This document shows positions 62,279 to 64,000 of a stretch of DNA of 64,000 bases, in pieces. The stretch spans positions 186,001 to 250,000 of the forward strand of contig CAVXNM010000030.1 of the NCBI GenBank assembly GCA_963763115.1. The letters run 5' to 3'. This DNA is from CAVQCA01 sp963763115 (GTDB taxonomy: Bacteria > Pseudomonadota > Gammaproteobacteria > UBA9214). Under the pieces are notes generated by a model. It searched no databases, was not told the DNA's origin, and saw only the letters and a program-made list of their open reading frames with translations. The position numbers were made by a program, and so were the translations under genes. Numbering within the stretch: position 1 is the stretch's first letter; every line of letters starts with the position of its first letter.

Positions 62279-62959
62279 TCAGTCGACATCGATCTCGCGG
62301 AAATCACGCACCTGGTGGTGGGCGGCTTGCGGATCGGGTGAATCGTCACGCACCAGCCAAACGGTCCGGCAACCCGCGGCGGCGGCGGCATCGAGTTCGG
62401 CCTGTATGTCCGAGAGAAACAGGATCTCCGCGGGCGCAACGCCAATGGCCGCGGCGATCGCGCGGTACGAGCCGGTTTCCTGCTTGCCGCCCACGGTGGT
62501 GTCGAAGTAGCCGTCGAATAACGACGTCAGGTCACCGGAACCGGTATGGGCGAACAGCAGTTTCTGCGCCTGCACCGAGCCGGAGGAATAGACATAAAGG
62601 GCAAGACCGCGCGCCTGCCAGTCGTGCAGCGCCTGCTCCGCATCGGCATAGATGTGCCCCTGAAAATCGCCGTTGCGGTAACCGTTTTCCCAGATCATGC
62701 CCTGTAGTGCCTTGAGCGGTGTGATCTTGCGGTCCTGATCGATCCAGGTGATGAGTTGATCGATTACCGCCTCCTGCGACAGAGCCGAATCGCCCGCCTC
62801 CCGGCGGACTGCATCGAGTTGCAGCGCCACGCCGGCGTCCTGCGCATGATCGCGCACGAACGTTGCCAGGTGGGCGCGGGCATAGGGAAACAGCACGTCC
62901 TTGACGAAGGACAGCGACGAGGTCGTCCCCTCGATGTCGGTGACGACCGCCTTGATCAC
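62279..62959 (-). CDS. mtnC: Enolase-phosphatase, methionine salvage
   Basis: About 226 residues. HAD motif I is KAVVTDIEGTTSSLSFV (nucleophile Asp in DIEGT), motif II YVYSSGSVQAQ, and motif IV FLSDIQAELDAA. MtnC converts 2,3-diketo-5-methylthiopentyl-1-P to the acireductone in one enzyme. I start at the GTG at 62959, overlapping the mtnD stop (GTGA); the frame is open further but enters mtnD. Confidence 0.93.
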   Translation of the reverse strand: MIKAVVTDIEGTTSSLSFVKDVLFPYARAHLATFVRDHAQDAGVALQLDAVRREAGDSALSQEAVIDQLITWIDQDRKITPLKALQGMIWENGYRNGDFQGHIYADAEQALHDWQARGLALYVYSSGSVQAQKLLFAHTGSGDLTSLFDGYFDTTVGGKQETGSYRAIAAAIGVAPAEILFLSDIQAELDAAAAAGCRTVWLVRDDSPDPQAAHHQVRDFREIDVD

Positions 62960-63513
62960 GCGCACCCTGCCACGTAGGCATCGAAATCCGGAAAGCGGCT
63001 CGCGATGTCGCTGCCGGTGAAATCGGCCAGCCAGCCTTCCGGCGTGGTGAAGAAGCGGATGCATTTGAAACAGGGATTCTCACCCATATCGAACCAGTGC
63101 GTGGTGTTGGCGGGCACGCTGATGAGATCACCCCGCTCGCACAGCACCAGGCAGACCTGCCCGTCCACGTGCAGGTAGAACAGGCCGCGGCCGTCGACGA
63201 AGAAGCGGATCTCGAAGTCCTCGTGGGTATGTTCAGCCAGGAACTTGCGGCGCAGCGTCATCTTGTCGGGATGGTCGGGACCCAGGCTCACGACGTCGAC
63301 CGACTGGAAGCCGTGGTCGGCGTTGAGGCGCTCGATCTCGTCCCGGTAGGCTTCCAGCACCTCGTCCTGACCGGCGTCCGCCGCCAGCGGACGGTTCGCG
63401 TGCCAGCGTTCATACTGCACGCCGAGTCCGCCCAGCGTCGCCGCGATCACCGCCTGATCGGTCGTGGTCTCCCCTTCCCTGCCGTCGCTGGTGTATATCG
63501 TCAATGTAGTCAT
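62956..63513 (-). CDS. mtnD: Acireductone dioxygenase, methionine salvage
   Basis: 185 residues of cupin fold. Metal ligands: H-x-H-xxxxE as EHTHEDFEIRF and the later His in NTTHWFDMG. The C-terminus (CFKCIRFFTTPEGWLADFTGSDIA) is typical. With Fe it makes the methionine precursor; with Ni it goes off-pathway. Overlaps mtnB by 4 nt (ATGA) and mtnC by 4 nt, so the three are translated as one operon. Confidence 0.95.
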   Translation of the reverse strand: MTTLTIYTSDGREGETTTDQAVIAATLGGLGVQYERWHANRPLAADAGQDEVLEAYRDEIERLNADHGFQSVDVVSLGPDHPDKMTLRRKFLAEHTHEDFEIRFFVDGRGLFYLHVDGQVCLVLCERGDLISVPANTTHWFDMGENPCFKCIRFFTTPEGWLADFTGSDIASRFPDFDAYVAGCA

Positions 63514-63998
63514 AAACGCCGCATGCCTCCCGCCCGCAATTCACAGTCAAACAAAAACTCGAAGGCCTCGACATGGCGCTGGGCATCGTCCACGGTAGCG
63601 CCCCAGGTGTAGAACCCGTGGCCGCCGATCAGATAGCCATGCACCGGCGCGGCATGCCGGTCCATCCAGTCGTCCACCTCCGCCGCCAGTGCCGGGATGT
63701 CCTGACGGTTGGCGAACACCGGCACCGTCACCGAGCACTCGTGGGTGTCCACACCGGGAAAGGCCTTGAGCAGCTCATAGTCCGCCAGCACCAGGTGTTC
63801 GAGACGTCCGCGCGCAAGCAGCGTGGCATTGACCGAGTGGGGATGCAGCACCGCCGCGGCATCGGGAAAGCGGCGATAGATCTGCAGGTGCAGGGCAGTC
63901 TCCGCCGACGGCCGGCGGCCGTCGAGGGAATGCCCGGCGGCGTCGATGAGCATGATGTCATCGACCGTCAGCCGGCCCTTGTGCCGGCCTGAGACGGT
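63510..63998 (-). CDS. mtnB: Methylthioribulose-1-phosphate dehydratase, partial
   Basis: The last ~162 residues of MtnB, a class II aldolase/adducin-fold zinc enzyme dehydrating 5-methylthioribulose-1-P. Visible: VLHPHSVNATLLA (Zn His pair), the family-typical ETALHLQIYRRFPDAAAV, and LIGGHGFYTWGATVDDAQRHVEAFEFLFDCEL with the third His. The N-terminal part is beyond the right edge. First of the mtnB-mtnD-mtnC set. Confidence 0.93.
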   Translation of the reverse strand, partial: TVSGRHKGRLTVDDIMLIDAAGHSLDGRRPSAETALHLQIYRRFPDAAAVLHPHSVNATLLARGRLEHLVLADYELLKAFPGVDTHECSVTVPVFANRQDIPALAAEVDDWMDRHAAPVHGYLIGGHGFYTWGATVDDAQRHVEAFEFLFDCELRAGGMRRL

Positions 63999-64000
63999 GA

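Overview
The window reads as a chromosomal segment of a GC-rich (roughly 60%) gammaproteobacterium. The evidence is the order miaB-phoH-ybeY-corC-lnt, the tesA/ybbA-ybbP pair, hflK-hflC, an EF-P-like efpL, tcdA, ppc and a class A RNase P RNA. A DsrC/TusE-family protein and two PEP-CTERM traces suggest a free-living environmental lineage, perhaps a sulfur oxidiser of the Chromatiales/Thiotrichales type. That placement is inference; there is no rRNA gene to test it.

Layout. 0-6.5 kb: a zinc-ribbon protein end, then the minus-strand envelope/tRNA/ribosome cluster miaB-phoH-ybeY-corC-lnt (miaB is frameshifted and corC runs into lnt), then rnpB. 6.6-12 kb: a TPR-like protein, glgA and ppc. 12-19.6 kb is the most unusual stretch. 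It holds a response regulator with a transmembrane anchor, two frameshifted genes for exported proteins (one TlpA-like), a CBS protein, and an operon of a membrane-anchored cell-wall amidase plus a full-length MamK-like bacterial actin. Divergent from that operon is a tail-anchored coiled-coil protein with three 32-residue repeats. 19.5-30 kb: housekeeping and small proteins (DUF255, GGCT, TatD, TcdA, YjbQ, a DsrC-like protein lacking the redox cysteine CysA, an OsmC-like protein, a cold-shock protein, a SlyD-like FKBP, EfpL) and a small Cys-rich PEP-CTERM protein. 30.8-42 kb: Uup, a TolB-like beta-propeller protein, an M1-M28-PDZ fusion peptidase, and a MacAB-like HlyD/ATPase/permease/permease operon. 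42-45 kb: an FHA / Ser-Thr kinase / PP2C phosphatase set. 45.5-58 kb: a ChaN-like lipoprotein, TesA, YbbAP, HflKC, a CBS protein, an ABC exporter, ExbBD and phosphoglucomutase. 58-61 kb is an eroded accessory patch with PEP-CTERM stubs, a CBS protein, a broken IS91-family transposase and a REP pair. The end holds an Old Yellow Enzyme and the methionine-salvage genes mtnB-mtnD-mtnC.

The best candidate for an undescribed system is the amidase/MamK-like actin operon with its divergent coiled-coil partner (about 16-19.6 kb). No other magnetosome gene is visible, so a role in cell-wall or envelope organisation is more likely than magnetosome alignment. Two families of dispersed inverted repeats, one built on caccgcaaagacgcaaag and one on ccacggaagcacacgg, punctuate the intergenic regions. 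A third repeat-like hairpin appears to have enlarged the P3 arm of RNase P RNA. No CRISPR array, tRNA or rRNA gene was seen.
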